From: Streptococcus sp. LPB0220
GTDB lineage: Bacteria; Bacillota; Bacilli; Lactobacillales; Streptococcaceae
Length of the DNA stretch: 64,000 bases
NCBI RefSeq assembly: GCF_008727815.1
Contig: NZ_CP044230.1
Location: 1,844,001-1,908,000 of the forward strand
Reading direction: 5' to 3'
Shown here piece by piece: positions 47,910-57,541 of this stretch. The notes under the pieces were generated by a model that saw only the letters and a program-made list of their open reading frames with translations, searched no databases and had not been told where the DNA came from. Numbering within the stretch: position 1 is the stretch's first letter; each line of letters starts with the position of its first letter. Made by a program: the position numbers and the translations under genes.

Positions 47910-47936
47910 AGCCATAGGTTATAACCTATGGCTTTT
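47910..47936. terminator. Terminator between the tRNAs and ksgA
   Basis: AGCCATAGGTT (47910-47920) pairs with AACCTATGGCT (47923-47933), with TTTT after on the plus strand and an A/T tract on the other side, so it may serve both directions. Confidence 0.9.
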
Positions 47937-47939
47937 CTG

Positions 47940-48815
47940 TTATTTTATTCCTGCTTCTAGAAGGCCATCTGCTAGGCGAGCGAAGTCTTCTAAGCTAAGA
48001 GCTTCTCCTCGTACAGAAGGTTGCAGGCCTGCAGCTTGGATTCCTGCTTCCAGCTTGGTTTTGATTTCTTCGGTCTTGCCAAAGCGACTGGTCAAGTTGT
48101 TCCAAAGCGTTTTGCGTCGGTGGACAAAGCTAGCCTTGCTGACAGAGAAGAAGAAATCTTCATCCTTGACTGCTACTGCTGGTTCTTCGCGACGGACCAT
48201 CTTCAAAATGGCAGAGTCGACGTTTGGTGCTGGCACAAAGACGGTGCGAGGCACGATAAAGGCTACCTTGGCAGTCATATAGTATTGGACTGCAATGGAT
48301 AAAGAACCATAAGCCTTGGTGTTGGGCTCAGCCGAGATGCGGTCTGCCACCTCTTTTTGCATCATGACCACAAATTCTTGGAAAGGAATCTTGGATTCGA
48401 TCAAGTGCATGAGGATAGGAGTTGTGATGTAATACGGAAGGTTAGCCACCACCTTGATCGGAAGGTCTGGATTTTTAAACTCTGCGATGTACTGGTTGAG
48501 GTCTACCTTGAGGATGTCTTGGTTGACAACCGTGACATTGTCAAAATCCCGTAAGGTATCCGCCAAAATGGGAACCAGGCGGTCATCGATCTCAAAGGCC
48601 ATGACTTCTGCCGCATTTTCCGCCAAGAACTCAGTCAAAGCTCCAATTCCAGGACCGATTTCGATGACATTGACCTGCTTATCGATCTCTGCCGTATCCA
48701 CAATTTTTTGAAGGATGTTGGTATCGGTCAAAAAGTTTTGACCGAAGGATTTTTTAAAGGTAAATCCGTGACACTCCAGCACTGCCTTGGTCACGCTATA
48801 ATCTGCAATTCTCAT
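47940..48815 (-). CDS. rsmA: 16S rRNA dimethyladenosine transferase
   Basis: RsmA (KsgA) dimethylates two adenines near the 3' end of 16S rRNA; its loss gives kasugamycin resistance. The 291-residue protein has [15 protein letters not shown] at residues 21-35, the SAM site [17 protein letters not shown] near residue 50 and the [15 protein letters not shown] motif (NLPYY) near residue 123. It is separated by 19 bases from the tail-anchored protein gene upstream. Confidence 0.97.
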   Translation of the reverse strand: MRIADYSVTKAVLECHGFTFKKSFGQNFLTDTNILQKIVDTAEIDKQVNVIEIGPGIGALTEFLAENAAEVMAFEIDDRLVPILADTLRDFDNVTVVNQDILKVDLNQYIAEFKNPDLPIKVVANLPYYITTPILMHLIESKIPFQEFVVMMQKEVADRISAEPNTKAYGSLSIAVQYYMTAKVAFIVPRTVFVPAPNVDSAILKMVRREEPAVAVKDEDFFFSVSKASFVHRRKTLWNNLTSRFGKTEEIKTKLEAGIQAAGLQPSVRGEALSLEDFARLADGLLEAGIK

Positions 48816-48834
48816 GTATTCTCTTTTCTATTTA

Positions 48835-49548
48835 TTAGCTAAAAACAATATATAAAACCCACATAATTCCTAGTGCCAACAAAATCCAAAACACTAAAAG
48901 AACACGAGACTTGTTCCCTTGTGAATCGGCTCCAGTCATATCGATCGCTTTCTTATCTTCTTGGGGGTTCATTTTCTTCAGTTCATCCTGATAGGCAACC
49001 GAATCTAGAATATTGTCTTCTGGCAATAATTCTGAAGCATAATAATCAGGAAAGCCCATAGCAAGACCAATTAAGTTCTTTTCTGTCAAAGAAAAATCTA
49101 AATCTTTGGGTTGATTTTCCCGAATAGCTCGTATATTTTTTAACAGTTTATCAGAAACAACAGACACTTGGTCCATAAAAACAACATCTAAGACATCAAA
49201 TCCGAGCACATCACCATCTTTTACGTTTGCAAGAATATAACGAACAAAGGCATCATATAATTGTAAGGTCTGAGAAGCATTTTCTTCTAAAAAAGACCGA
49301 TTTTGGAGGGCGTTTTGCTGGAATTTTTCAATAGGAAGCAAGATATCTACATTCTGCTCTTGGTAAAATCTTTCTGCTTGTTCTTCATCTTCTTCAAGTT
49401 CTTCTGCTGTTTCCCAGAGAGCAATAGGAGCTTTTAAATCTTCTTCATCCCAAAACAATTGCCAAAAATAAGGTATCGTGTAAATTCCCTCTGTTAAGAT
49501 ACGAGCTTCATCTCCGTTTTTTAAGTAAATATAACTTCTATTCGCCAT
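48835..49548 (-). CDS. Uncharacterised tail-anchored protein
   Basis: The roughly 237-residue protein starts MANRSYIYLKNGDEARILTE, which resembles a group of small proteins that begin MANRSYLY and are often found near toxin-immunity genes; this likeness is from memory. The middle is acidic and helical. One membrane segment closes the protein (VLLVFWILLALGIMWVLYIVF). The ATG at 49548 with GAAAGGAAA upstream is used in place of a TTG at 49623. It follows the SseB-like gene in one run. Function unknown. Confidence 0.65.
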   Translation of the reverse strand: MANRSYIYLKNGDEARILTEGIYTIPYFWQLFWDEEDLKAPIALWETAEELEEDEEQAERFYQEQNVDILLPIEKFQQNALQNRSFLEENASQTLQLYDAFVRYILANVKDGDVLGFDVLDVVFMDQVSVVSDKLLKNIRAIRENQPKDLDFSLTEKNLIGLAMGFPDYYASELLPEDNILDSVAYQDELKKMNPQEDKKAIDMTGADSQGNKSRVLLVFWILLALGIMWVLYIVFS

Positions 49549-49636
49549 TCCATTTCCTTTCAAAATCTTTGAAAAAGGGTAGTGGTTCAGGTAAGATGTA
49601 GATAAAACTATATAGTTTCCCAATGAAAGAAACTCT

Positions 49637-51046
49637 CTAATCTTTATCTCTGCCTTCTAGTTCCTCACTAAACTTTTGCATTTCCTTAAAAGCTGTTAGG
49701 CTAACATAGGCACCCGCTTCATAATACTCCGTTGGATTTATGGCATAGTCAAAGCCTTCAATCATGCCACCAGCTTCTTCAATCATGCCATTCCACTTTT
49801 CATCAAAGACCATTCGCAGACGTTTCCAATCAGTAAATACTGGCACAGAATTGCGCCCATCTTTTCCTTCTCTGACTGGGATGCTGAACTTAGCGTCTTC
49901 TTTCAATACAAAGGAGTTGGCTCCCTGACTCTTATCGGGGAATCCCGAAGTAGCATTTAAAGGAATGAGGAGTTTGGCTTTTGGCATGGCTGCTGAGAAG
50001 AATTTATAATAGAGCTTATATATTACTTCTTCGTCATCTGTTGTAGGCTTATCCATCTGCCCCATCAACAGCATCCATCTTACAATATCAGGATTCATAA
50101 CAGGAACTTGTATCTCTGGTAGGTTCGAAAAATCTGGTTTCTGAACCAAAACAGAAGCACTAATGCTGACTTCCTTGGTATTAAAGGCTGCTCCCAAAGC
50201 TCCATTTAAGTAAAAGGCTGTCCCAAGAAAATTCTCAATTCCTTTTTTATCTGCTGTATTTTCAATCAGTTTCACAACTGAATTTGGTCGACGATCAATG
50301 GTTTCCTTAAATTGGTGATACCAACGCGGCGTATATAGCATGATCATCGGGTCTGAACAGAGATAGCCCTCTTCACCTTTATCATAGGTCGTTGAGAAAA
50401 GATACGCTTCCCCCGTTTTTTCTGAAAAGACCGCGTAAATCGAATCTGCTGCTAACAACTTGTCCTTGACGATTTCTGCTAGGCGTTCTAGCTTTCGAGT
50501 GTTAGCTTGATAGCTTTCTTCACTTTCAGTTTTCTGATTTTGACGGCACTCCCATAAAAAGAGGCGCAATATTTCTATGCTATCATCAAGACTAGCGGCT
50601 TGATAGTCTTCATTGGACATTTGACCTTTTTGGACAATTACAAACGCGTTATAAAGAGCATCTGTATAGCTTGATAGCCGTTGTTCCTCATCGACACCAT
50701 AACTATAGAGAACACTTCCCTTTTTAAGATTAACCAAGGAAGTTTCCATATCGATGACCAAATGAGCTAGAGATTCATCCGTGAGAACATCTACATCCTT
50801 ATTTTGATTAATGAGTTTTTTCACGACTACAGAACCAAGAGCGTCCATACCTTGATCGGGATTGCAAAATTGCAGACAATCCCCAACCTTGAGTCCGCCC
50901 TCTAAGCTCCCAATAATCAATAACTCATTCGTCTCCTTTATCGGAAATAGTTCTAGAACTCCCAAGCATGTTTTGTCAATTGACTCTACTGTTTTGTTTG
51001 TTGCTTCAGTTGTTTCTGTCTTTTTTAAAAAATCGAAGATTCCCAT
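49637..51046 (-). CDS. Uncharacterised protein with EF-Tu-like barrel and SseB-like C-terminus
   Basis: The 469-residue protein has three visible parts. Residues 28-115 resemble translation-factor domain II (LLIIGSLEGGLKVGDCLQF). The middle (about 120-330) has no known motif. Residues 340-450 resemble the SseB N-terminal domain (VPVFTDWKRLRMVFDEKW and FDYAINPTEYY). Both domain calls are by eye. There is no signal peptide. The protein is followed after 88 bases by the tail-anchored protein; together they stand between rnmV and rsmA. I do not recognise a function. Confidence 0.6.
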   Translation of the reverse strand: MGIFDFLKKTETTEATNKTVESIDKTCLGVLELFPIKETNELLIIGSLEGGLKVGDCLQFCNPDQGMDALGSVVVKKLINQNKDVDVLTDESLAHLVIDMETSLVNLKKGSVLYSYGVDEEQRLSSYTDALYNAFVIVQKGQMSNEDYQAASLDDSIEILRLFLWECRQNQKTESEESYQANTRKLERLAEIVKDKLLAADSIYAVFSEKTGEAYLFSTTYDKGEEGYLCSDPMIMLYTPRWYHQFKETIDRRPNSVVKLIENTADKKGIENFLGTAFYLNGALGAAFNTKEVSISASVLVQKPDFSNLPEIQVPVMNPDIVRWMLLMGQMDKPTTDDEEVIYKLYYKFFSAAMPKAKLLIPLNATSGFPDKSQGANSFVLKEDAKFSIPVREGKDGRNSVPVFTDWKRLRMVFDEKWNGMIEEAGGMIEGFDYAINPTEYYEAGAYVSLTAFKEMQKFSEELEGRDKD

Positions 51047-51178
51047 AAATTATCCTCATTATCTACACTCATAACAAATCCTATGGAGTCACTTTTCTAA
51101 TGCTTGCAACCAAGCCTGATTAAACCGTATATACTTACTTCTATTGCGTCATCTTCCCCTTGCTTTTGGGGGAGTTTC

Positions 51179-51775
51179 TCAATTCTCATAACTTTTCATG
51201 GTAGCTTCAACCTCAGCCAAACTAATTCCAAACAACTCCAAGCGTTTGATCAATTGCTTGCCATTGCAGTAGCCGATGCGCAAGGCTTCTCCTAAGTATT
51301 CTCGTCGTTTGCGACTATCGCTTCCCATCAAAAGACCGAGACGCATCAAGTCGGTCTTTGTGATATCAAAGAAATTTTCATCTTCGTAAGACCCGACCAG
51401 TCCAGCTAGGGCTTTTTCTAAGTCTTCAAAACTGGCATGCTCCACTCCCAAGGAACACCCCTTAGTCTTGGATTTGGGGACTGCTTCGCCACGATTTAAA
51501 AAGGCATGCTTGGCCTGGGGCACCTCTTGCATAATGATCTTGCGAATTCGCTCGCCATTGTAGTCTGGATCCGTAAAGACAATGACCCCACGCAACTCTT
51601 GCAAGGTAGCAATTCGTTCCAAGTCATCTTGATCGATCGCAGAACCTCGGGTTTCATAGGTATCCACCTCATAAAAACGGCGGAGATTGGCTGTGTCGTC
51701 CTTGCCCTCCACGACAATCACTTCTGGTATTTTTCTTTTCTCAGTCAAGGCCAAATACCTTTCTTGCATTGTCAT
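51179..51775 (-). CDS. rnmV: Ribonuclease M5
   Basis: RNase M5 makes the final cuts in 5S rRNA maturation. The 198-residue protein has the TOPRIM domain: VIVVEGKDDTANLRRFY at about residues 18-34 and VIVFTDPDYNGERIRKII near residue 64. It overlaps tatD by 35 bases, so the two are coupled. An ATG two codons downstream is an alternative start. A weak hairpin CTCCCC/GGGGAG follows the stop. Confidence 0.94.
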   Translation of the reverse strand: MTMQERYLALTEKRKIPEVIVVEGKDDTANLRRFYEVDTYETRGSAIDQDDLERIATLQELRGVIVFTDPDYNGERIRKIIMQEVPQAKHAFLNRGEAVPKSKTKGCSLGVEHASFEDLEKALAGLVGSYEDENFFDITKTDLMRLGLLMGSDSRKRREYLGEALRIGYCNGKQLIKRLELFGISLAEVEATMKSYEN

Positions 51776-52511
51776 AGGTTGCCTGAGATACTTCTTCTGT
51801 TGTTAAGCCACGTAGTTCTGCAATAAAATCTACCACATAACGAGTGTAGGCTGTTTTATTTTCCCGACCACGTTTGGGAACTGGTGCCAGGTAAGGAGCA
51901 TCTGTTTCAACCAAGATCTTGTCTAACGGAAGGCCAGCTGCCGCTTCTTGGACATCTGTGGCTTTCTTAAAAGTGACCACTCCAGAAAAGGAAATCATCA
52001 TCCCCAGATCCATGAAGCGTTTCGCTTCTTCTAAACTTCCTGAGAAAGAATGCATGATCCCACCGCGAGGCCCGACTCCTTCACTCTTGATGATGGTATA
52101 AGTATCTTCTAAAGCATCACGTGTATGCACCACAAAGGGGAGGTCCAAGTCTTTAGACAATTGAATCTGACGACGAAAAACCTTTTCTTGGACATCTTTT
52201 GGTGCCGTCATCCAGTGGTAATCCAGACCGATTTCTCCGAGTGCGACGACTTTGGGATGTTTTAGCTGTTCAAGTAAATAGGCCTCCACTTCAGGACTAT
52301 AATCTCCTGCCTCAGTGGGGTGCCAGCCAAGCGTGAGATAGAGTTCTGGATATTGATCTGCCAACTCCATGGCACGCTCAATCGTCGGCTTGTCAAAACC
52401 AACAATATTATGAGCTACAACGCCCATTTCCTTGGCCAAGTCGAGCTCTTCTTGTTCTTTTCCTGCGAATTCTTCCACATTAAGATGTGTGTGGGTATCA
52501 AAAATCTGCAT
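51741..52511 (-). CDS. tatD: TatD family DNase
   Basis: The 256-residue TIM-barrel metal-dependent hydrolase starts IFDTHTHLN (metal site 1), has GEIGLDYHW near residue 91, HTRDA near residue 127, and MHSFSG and VETDAPYLAPVPKRG toward the end. Family members are 3'-5' exonucleases in DNA repair. The ATG at 52511 is used since the family motif begins there and AAGGAAG is upstream. A TGCTATAAT extended -10 lies at 52543-52551 on the minus strand. Confidence 0.94.
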   Translation of the reverse strand: MQIFDTHTHLNVEEFAGKEQEELDLAKEMGVVAHNIVGFDKPTIERAMELADQYPELYLTLGWHPTEAGDYSPEVEAYLLEQLKHPKVVALGEIGLDYHWMTAPKDVQEKVFRRQIQLSKDLDLPFVVHTRDALEDTYTIIKSEGVGPRGGIMHSFSGSLEEAKRFMDLGMMISFSGVVTFKKATDVQEAAAGLPLDKILVETDAPYLAPVPKRGRENKTAYTRYVVDFIAELRGLTTEEVSQATYDNARKVFGLD

Positions 52512-52580
52512 GATCTTCCTTTTCTTCCGAGTTTTTCTTCTTTCTATTATAGCAGAAAGCGCCTCTAAATTCACTTTCGG

Positions 52581-52617
52581 ACAAAACAAAAACCAGTAGT
52601 CTCGAGTTTCTACTGGT
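52581..52617. terminator. Terminator between rpmH and tatD
   Basis: ACCAGTAG (52592-52599) pairs with CTACTGGT (52610-52617); T-rich on both strands. It is 20 bases past the rpmH stop. Confidence 0.9.
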
Positions 52618-52636
52618 TTTTAGGTTTTTATCTGAA

Positions 52637-52771
52637 TTAGGCAGCCAAAACTTTGCGTCCTTTACGACGACGAGCTGCCAATACGCGACGACCATTTTTA
52701 GTTGCCATACGGTGACGGAAACCATGTTTGCGCGCACGACGAAGTTTACTTGGTTGATAAGTACGTTTCAC
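52637..52771 (-). CDS. rpmH: Ribosomal protein L34
   Basis: This 44-residue protein reads [20 protein letters not shown] at its start and ends KVLAA, as all L34 do. The start is a GTG at 52771 with GGAGG nine bases upstream. It lies downstream of jag and the unknown gene at 52919, on the same strand as rnpA. Confidence 0.97.
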   Translation of the reverse strand: MKRTYQPSKLRRARKHGFRHRMATKNGRRVLAARRRKGRKVLAA

Positions 52772-52918
52772 GATGAATACCTCCTCATAGATTTTGTATT
52801 CGTTTAGCCGGCTAGTTGTGATCAGTTACTAAACATACTTTACTATTCTATCGGATTCGACTCTATTTGTCAATAGCTATGGCAAAATTGTTGCAAATAC
52901 AGGTCGGAGAACACCTTT

Positions 52919-53548
52919 CTACACCTGACGGGTTGCCAAGTAATAGGGTTCCAGAGCCACCAGCGCCTCTTGCAACTGATCCAGGATATTCTCTAGGGAA
53001 CTCTCCTCAACTAGAGAAACATCGTATTTAACGAGGACCTTACGAACCGCCCCTTCTGCTACTGCTTGTAACAGATCATGGCGATTCTTTTCTGTTCCTT
53101 CTACCCTTTGACTCTCTCCATTTTTCTGGGCGAAATAATAAACTGGCTGAGTGATGGGAAGGGTGAGAACCATGTGTTGTTTTTGAAGACTCTCCTCATC
53201 TTTTTTTCGCTCGATAAAACTCACCTCTAAGGAAACTCCAAAATCAGCTGCATCTCCATAGAGCCTCAAGGCAAACATAGGTTCTGCCATCGTCCCTTCT
53301 CCTTTTAGATAGGCCCAAAAATGAGGCCGCAAGACCTGGGCCTGGTTCATCCATTGGCTGGTCCGATCCTGCTCCAAGTAAGGGTGACGCTGCTGAAAGG
53401 CCGAGACCAAATCGGTGAATTCCTTACGAGCCGCTTGAGCTAAGACACGATACTGCTCCATCTCCGAGGCTAGCACCCCTGCCTTTGCTGGTGCCTGATA
53501 TTTCATCCCTTGAAGTTTTAAAAACTCTCGAATCGCTGCAAATGCCAT
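52919..53548 (-). CDS. Uncharacterised protein between jag and rpmH
   Basis: The 209-residue protein is soluble, with a start of alternating basic and aromatic residues (FAAIREFLKLQGMKYQ), a beta-rich middle (MFALRLYGDAADFGVSLEV) and a C-terminal acidic helix. It has no motif I know and no signal peptide. AAAGGAAG lies upstream of the ATG at 53548. It begins just past the jag terminator and ends 147 bases before rpmH; in most streptococci I know, rpmH directly follows jag. Confidence 0.65.
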   Translation of the reverse strand: MAFAAIREFLKLQGMKYQAPAKAGVLASEMEQYRVLAQAARKEFTDLVSAFQQRHPYLEQDRTSQWMNQAQVLRPHFWAYLKGEGTMAEPMFALRLYGDAADFGVSLEVSFIERKKDEESLQKQHMVLTLPITQPVYYFAQKNGESQRVEGTEKNRHDLLQAVAEGAVRKVLVKYDVSLVEESSLENILDQLQEALVALEPYYLATRQV

Positions 53549-53565
53549 TTGCTTCCTTTCTAAAC

Positions 53566-53601
53566 CTAAAAAAGGAGAGATCGGCTCAATCCCGTCTCTC
53601 C
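53566..53601 (-). terminator. Terminator after jag
   Basis: Read leftward, GGAGAGA (53595-53601) pairs with TCTCTCC (53574-53580), followed by six T. Confidence 0.85.
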
Positions 53602-53623
53602 CTTATGGGAAATAATAGCTAGA

Positions 53624-54571
53624 TTATCCTTCGATGTCTACCACCACGTAACGGTTTGGTTCTTCCCCTTCAGAGTAGCTAGTGACTCCTTCCATCTTAG
53701 AGACGATCCGGTGAATGATTTTGCGTTCACTGTTTGACATCGGATCTGTCTGTTGGGCTTGCCCATCTTCGAGGGCACGTGTTGCCAACTTCTGAGCATA
53801 GCTTTGAAGAACTTCTGCCCGGTGTTCTACATAGTCATTCACATTAATGGTAATGTAAAAATTCTTTGAGTAGCGGTTATAGAGGTAATTTTGCGCCAAA
53901 AGTTGAAGAGCCTTCAAGACTTTTCCGTGGTAACCAATGACACGTCCTGGTTCATTGGTATCAATTTGCATATTGACTGTACGGCGGTTGTGACTACTTG
54001 AGATGGTCGCATCCACATCCATTTCATCGACCACTGTTTGAACATAGGCTGTCACATCATCTACGACTTCTTCGATGTTGTAGTTTTCCTCTACCTCGAT
54101 ACCAAGGTTTGAGAAATCAGATTCGCTTGATTCTTTTGCCGCTGGTTCTTTAACTTTTTCAAGGATATGTTCATGTCCTTTTTCTTCAAGAACGGTATCT
54201 GCTTCTTTGTCATGTTTCAGGATTTCGGTCTTGATTTCTTCAGAGACAACTTCTCCTTCTTCTTCGACCTTTTTGATCGCTGCAACGACGCGTCCGAGAT
54301 CGACCGTTGCTTCGCTCACCGTCTTAACCGGTTCGTTTTGTGCATTGATCTCATCTGGGACACCTTTGACAGCTTTTTGATTAGCTTTCACAACAGTTGT
54401 TTCTGCAATGGGCTCAATCTCTACTTGGGCTGGTTTTTTCCCAAACAAGCCAAGAAAACCTTTCTTTTCACGCGCTACAACCGTAATATGTGCCTTCATA
54501 CGAGGAATATCTAAATCGTTCAGACCTTTTTGAATCGCTTCTTCAACAGTTGCTCCAGTATATAGGACCAT
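53624..54571 (-). CDS. khpB: KhpB/Jag RNA-binding protein (EloR)
   Basis: KhpB (Jag, EloR) binds RNA together with KhpA and controls cell elongation in pneumococcus. The 315-residue protein has the Jag N-terminal domain (residues 1-50, VLYTGATVEEAIQKGL), an acidic linker, a KH-II domain near residues 165-240 (PGRVIGYHGKVLKALQLL) and an R3H domain at the end (RKIIHRIVSKMEGVTSYSEG). It follows yidC in the rnpA-yidC-jag unit. Confidence 0.95.
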   Translation of the reverse strand: MVLYTGATVEEAIQKGLNDLDIPRMKAHITVVAREKKGFLGLFGKKPAQVEIEPIAETTVVKANQKAVKGVPDEINAQNEPVKTVSEATVDLGRVVAAIKKVEEEGEVVSEEIKTEILKHDKEADTVLEEKGHEHILEKVKEPAAKESSESDFSNLGIEVEENYNIEEVVDDVTAYVQTVVDEMDVDATISSSHNRRTVNMQIDTNEPGRVIGYHGKVLKALQLLAQNYLYNRYSKNFYITINVNDYVEHRAEVLQSYAQKLATRALEDGQAQQTDPMSNSERKIIHRIVSKMEGVTSYSEGEEPNRYVVVDIEG

Positions 54572-54586
54572 ATGTCCACCTCTTTC

Positions 54587-55402
54587 TTATTTTTTCTTTT
54601 TCTGTGCTTTGTTTAGGGCACGGCGTTTTTGTTTTTCCATGTCGCGCGAAGCTTGTTCTTTTGCTTCACGCTCTGCAATAATCTTGAAGGGGTTGTTCAA
54701 GAGATAGGTTTGCCCGACTTGGTAAGCATTGGAAGTCACCCAGTATAGTGCGACCCCGCTGGCTGAGAACAAGGCAAAGAAGAAGATCATCACAGGCATC
54801 ACATACATCATGGTTGTCGCACTACCATTACGCTCTGGCATGGCTTTATTGGTCAACCAACTGCTGAAAAATGTGAAGAGTGCTGCAAGAACCGGCAAGA
54901 TATAAGTCGGGTCGATCGCACCAAGGTCCAACCAGAGAAAGTGACCGACTTTAAGAAATTCGACACGGCTCAGCGCTTGGAACAAGGCCATCAAGACCGG
55001 CATCTGGATCAAGAGAGGAAGGAAGGCTGAAGACGTTTTGACGCCTTTTTCCTTGTAAAGGGCCCGCATCTCTTCAGAAAGCTTAGTCCGGCTATCGAGA
55101 TCCTTCCCAGGATACTTAGCTTGCAATTCCTTGAGGAGGGGTTGAATTTCCTGCATTTTGCGGGTTGAATTCATTTGATATTGGAAGAGAGGCAAGAGGA
55201 CAGTCCGTATGACAATGGTAAAGACGATAATCCCTACACCGATACTTCCGCCAAAGGACAAGAAGCGGATGGCTTCTGCAAAGAAGTAGACGAAGCGTTC
55301 CCAACCACCTGTCGACTGAGCTGTCACTTGAGAAGTTCCACAAGCTGTCAAGACCAATAAGGCCGCTCCTAATAATCCAGTTAACTTCAGTTTCTTTTTC
55401 AC
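54587..55402 (-). CDS. yidC: YidC membrane protein insertase
   Basis: YidC inserts membrane proteins, alone or with Sec. The protein has a lipoprotein signal ([10 protein letters not shown], Cys21) and about five membrane segments with the family stretch [20 protein letters not shown], which holds the conserved groove Arg. The start is taken at GTG 55402, preceded by AAAGGG; an ATG at 55426 inside rnpA is in frame but would shift the signal peptide. The C-terminus is highly basic. Confidence 0.94.
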   Translation of the reverse strand: MKKKLKLTGLLGAALLVLTACGTSQVTAQSTGGWERFVYFFAEAIRFLSFGGSIGVGIIVFTIVIRTVLLPLFQYQMNSTRKMQEIQPLLKELQAKYPGKDLDSRTKLSEEMRALYKEKGVKTSSAFLPLLIQMPVLMALFQALSRVEFLKVGHFLWLDLGAIDPTYILPVLAALFTFFSSWLTNKAMPERNGSATTMMYVMPVMIFFFALFSASGVALYWVTSNAYQVGQTYLLNNPFKIIAEREAKEQASRDMEKQKRRALNKAQKKKK

Positions 55403-55403
55403 A

Positions 55404-55745
55404 TTATTCCCTTTCTTGGTAGACATGCGCTAATTTTAAGACATGTACAAGATTTTTCTCTACTTGATGAAAGTCGAGCTCCTCCACTCCTTTACGAGCA
55501 ATGACAACAAAATCATCGGTCGTAAGGAAGGCTTGGTGTTTGATCAAAACATGGCGAATCAAACGTTTGATGCGATTTCTGGTCACAGCATTTCCCAGTT
55601 TCTTACTAACAGACAGGCCGACTCGAAAATGCGGTTGGTCTTTGCGCAAGCGGTAAACAACGAATTTCCGATTGGCAACATTTTGACCACTTTTAAAAAT
55701 AGCATTAAAATCTTTGTCACGTTTGACGCGGTAGCTTTTTTTCAA
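55404..55745 (-). CDS. rnpA: Ribonuclease P protein component
   Basis: The 113-residue protein binds RNase P RNA and helps mature tRNA 5' ends. It has the family motif [16 protein letters not shown] (RNR) at about residues 52-67 and [10 protein letters not shown] before it. It leads rnpA-yidC-jag on the minus strand, one base before the chosen yidC start. Confidence 0.96.
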   Translation of the reverse strand: MKKSYRVKRDKDFNAIFKSGQNVANRKFVVYRLRKDQPHFRVGLSVSKKLGNAVTRNRIKRLIRHVLIKHQAFLTTDDFVVIARKGVEELDFHQVEKNLVHVLKLAHVYQERE

Positions 55746-55823
55746 ACCTCAACTCCCTCTATTAAATTTATTCTATTATACCATATTTTCAAAAAAAACC
55801 AATCTCACTCAGGAAATCGGTTG

Positions 55824-56501
55824 CTACTTAAATACAGATAAAAGTAAAGGCAAGGTGTAGTAGAGATTGAGCAAGATATGAGCCAAAATAGGAGAAAGGA
55901 GCGTTTTACTCCGATAATACAGGATCCCAAAAATCACACTCGGCAGGAGATAGATGATAGAAGCTCCTAGCGAAAAGGGAGTGTGGAGAAAATGTAAGCC
56001 ACTGTAGATGAGGGCTGGAAGCCAAATCTCAGCATAGAGTTTCCAGTCTTTAAAGTAGGCATTCACCAAGGCTCCACGAAAGATCAGCTCTTCTGTCACT
56101 GGCCGGATGATAACCATTGCGATCACTAGGATAAGCACCCCTGTGGGGCTAATTTCCCGTGGAAACAGACTCAAAACGGCTGCCCGTCCTTGAACAAAAC
56201 CACTGATGAAGTAGTCCAACCAGTAAACCAAACAGGCCGCAAAAACGGCTTCTATCAGAGCTTGAAGAGGATTCTTCCCCAGCTTAAACTGCGCTTTTTT
56301 AGAAAAACGATAGACCAAAAATCCTGTAAATACTGCATAGAGGCCTTCTAGGCCAAATAAGGTCCAATAATAGCTATTGGCGCTTGCTACACTATTGGAG
56401 ACATACTGGGCCAAAGGGCGAAATTGGGGCCGAACATAAAAATAAAACAAGAGCAGAAAGAGGGGATACAGCAGTGAGAGCTTTCCTTTGATGAATTTCA
56501 T
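55824..56501 (-). CDS. CPBP family intramembrane metalloprotease
   Basis: The 225-residue membrane protein has about seven hydrophobic segments and the CPBP motifs: RPVTEELIFRGAL (EExxxR, about residues 138-150) and SGLHFLHTPF (the FxxxH/HxxxN region) further on. Members process isoprenylated peptides or act in bacteriocin immunity. The ATG at 56501 with AGGAAAGG upstream is used. Its substrate cannot be told. Confidence 0.85.
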   Translation of the reverse strand: MKFIKGKLSLLYPLFLLLFYFYVRPQFRPLAQYVSNSVASANSYYWTLFGLEGLYAVFTGFLVYRFSKKAQFKLGKNPLQALIEAVFAACLVYWLDYFISGFVQGRAAVLSLFPREISPTGVLILVIAMVIIRPVTEELIFRGALVNAYFKDWKLYAEIWLPALIYSGLHFLHTPFSLGASIIYLLPSVIFGILYYRSKTLLSPILAHILLNLYYTLPLLLSVFK

Positions 56502-56586
56502 AGATACCTTTCCTATAAAGTATGACAAATCGTATAGTGCATCTTACCATAATCGTGACAAGGTTTCAATGAAAAAGGATGACTTC

Positions 56587-57480
56587 CTACTCCCTGAGAT
56601 AAGCCACATAACCTCCTAAGACAGCGACTAAAATCAAGAGACAAAGAAGAGTTTCCAGCCATACAAGAGCTGTCAAGAAAGGCAGTTGCAACAAGCCTTG
56701 GGCCATTTTCAAAGAGGTCGCTGTGATGACTGTTGGAAAGGTCAGGGCTGAAAAAGCAGGTTGAAAACCTTCTTTGATCATTTTCGGTAGGCGCGTCAAA
56801 ACAAAGAAATAAAAACCTTGCGAGGCCACCACCATGATCAGTAAGAACCAGGTGGGCAAGCTCGCTCCACCCACACGAACCAGGGCTGCTAAAAGAAGAG
56901 AAAAGGGAGCACAATAGATGCCTTCTTGGCCCAACAGATGACTGGGTAAGGGGGACTGCTTCAAATCATGATAGATAAGGGGATAAAGAAGAAAGGTCAA
57001 ACCAAAACCAATCACTAAAGCGAGATAAGCAATCTCTCTGATTCCTACAACTGGATAAGTCAAAGCTGCTACTGCAATGCCTACATAGAGAACGGTCCAA
57101 CTGGGAGTGGCATTGGCTCTTGGTCGCGCTAGGACATGTGTCTTGGTAAAATAGAGAATTAAGCCCAGATCCAAGAGAAAGGCAGACCACCAGACCAACT
57201 GTGATAGACCCCCAAAGGCTGGAAAGAGGCGCAAAAGATAGGTGGATAGAATCATCCCTGCCATGGGAAAAGTCGCCATCCCAGATAAAAGGGCTGGTTG
57301 TTGGAATTCTATCTTGGTTTCTTGCCAGCGAATCGCATGATAAACGACAAAGAAAAACCAGAAGAACAAACCTGTCAGACTAAAGGCGTGAGCAAGGAAG
57401 GGTAGCGAGTCTGCAAGAAGGTTTCCAGCGCCAACCAGTCCTAACAGACAGCCTGAAAATACTAAGGGGATCTTTTTCAT
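56587..57480 (-). CDS. TDT-family (TehA/SLAC1-like) transporter
   Basis: The 297-residue protein has ten hydrophobic segments and starts KKIPLVFSGCLLGLVGAGNLL, the pattern of the tellurite-resistance/dicarboxylate transporter family. Family members are anion channels or C4-dicarboxylate exporters; which substrate applies is not visible. It lies alone, after a 390-base stretch that holds the structured element at 57542-57855. Confidence 0.8.
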   Translation of the reverse strand: MKKIPLVFSGCLLGLVGAGNLLADSLPFLAHAFSLTGLFFWFFFVVYHAIRWQETKIEFQQPALLSGMATFPMAGMILSTYLLRLFPAFGGLSQLVWWSAFLLDLGLILYFTKTHVLARPRANATPSWTVLYVGIAVAALTYPVVGIREIAYLALVIGFGLTFLLYPLIYHDLKQSPLPSHLLGQEGIYCAPFSLLLAALVRVGGASLPTWFLLIMVVASQGFYFFVLTRLPKMIKEGFQPAFSALTFPTVITATSLKMAQGLLQLPFLTALVWLETLLCLLILVAVLGGYVAYLRE

Positions 57481-57541
57481 CGGAAGCTCCAATCATGTTG
57501 TCGCTTTCAGTATACCACAAAAGAGAAGGAAGCATCATCAA

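Noticed and set aside
47704..47910. A 68-codon ORF on the plus strand
   Set aside because: It runs through both tRNA genes and has no ribosome site.
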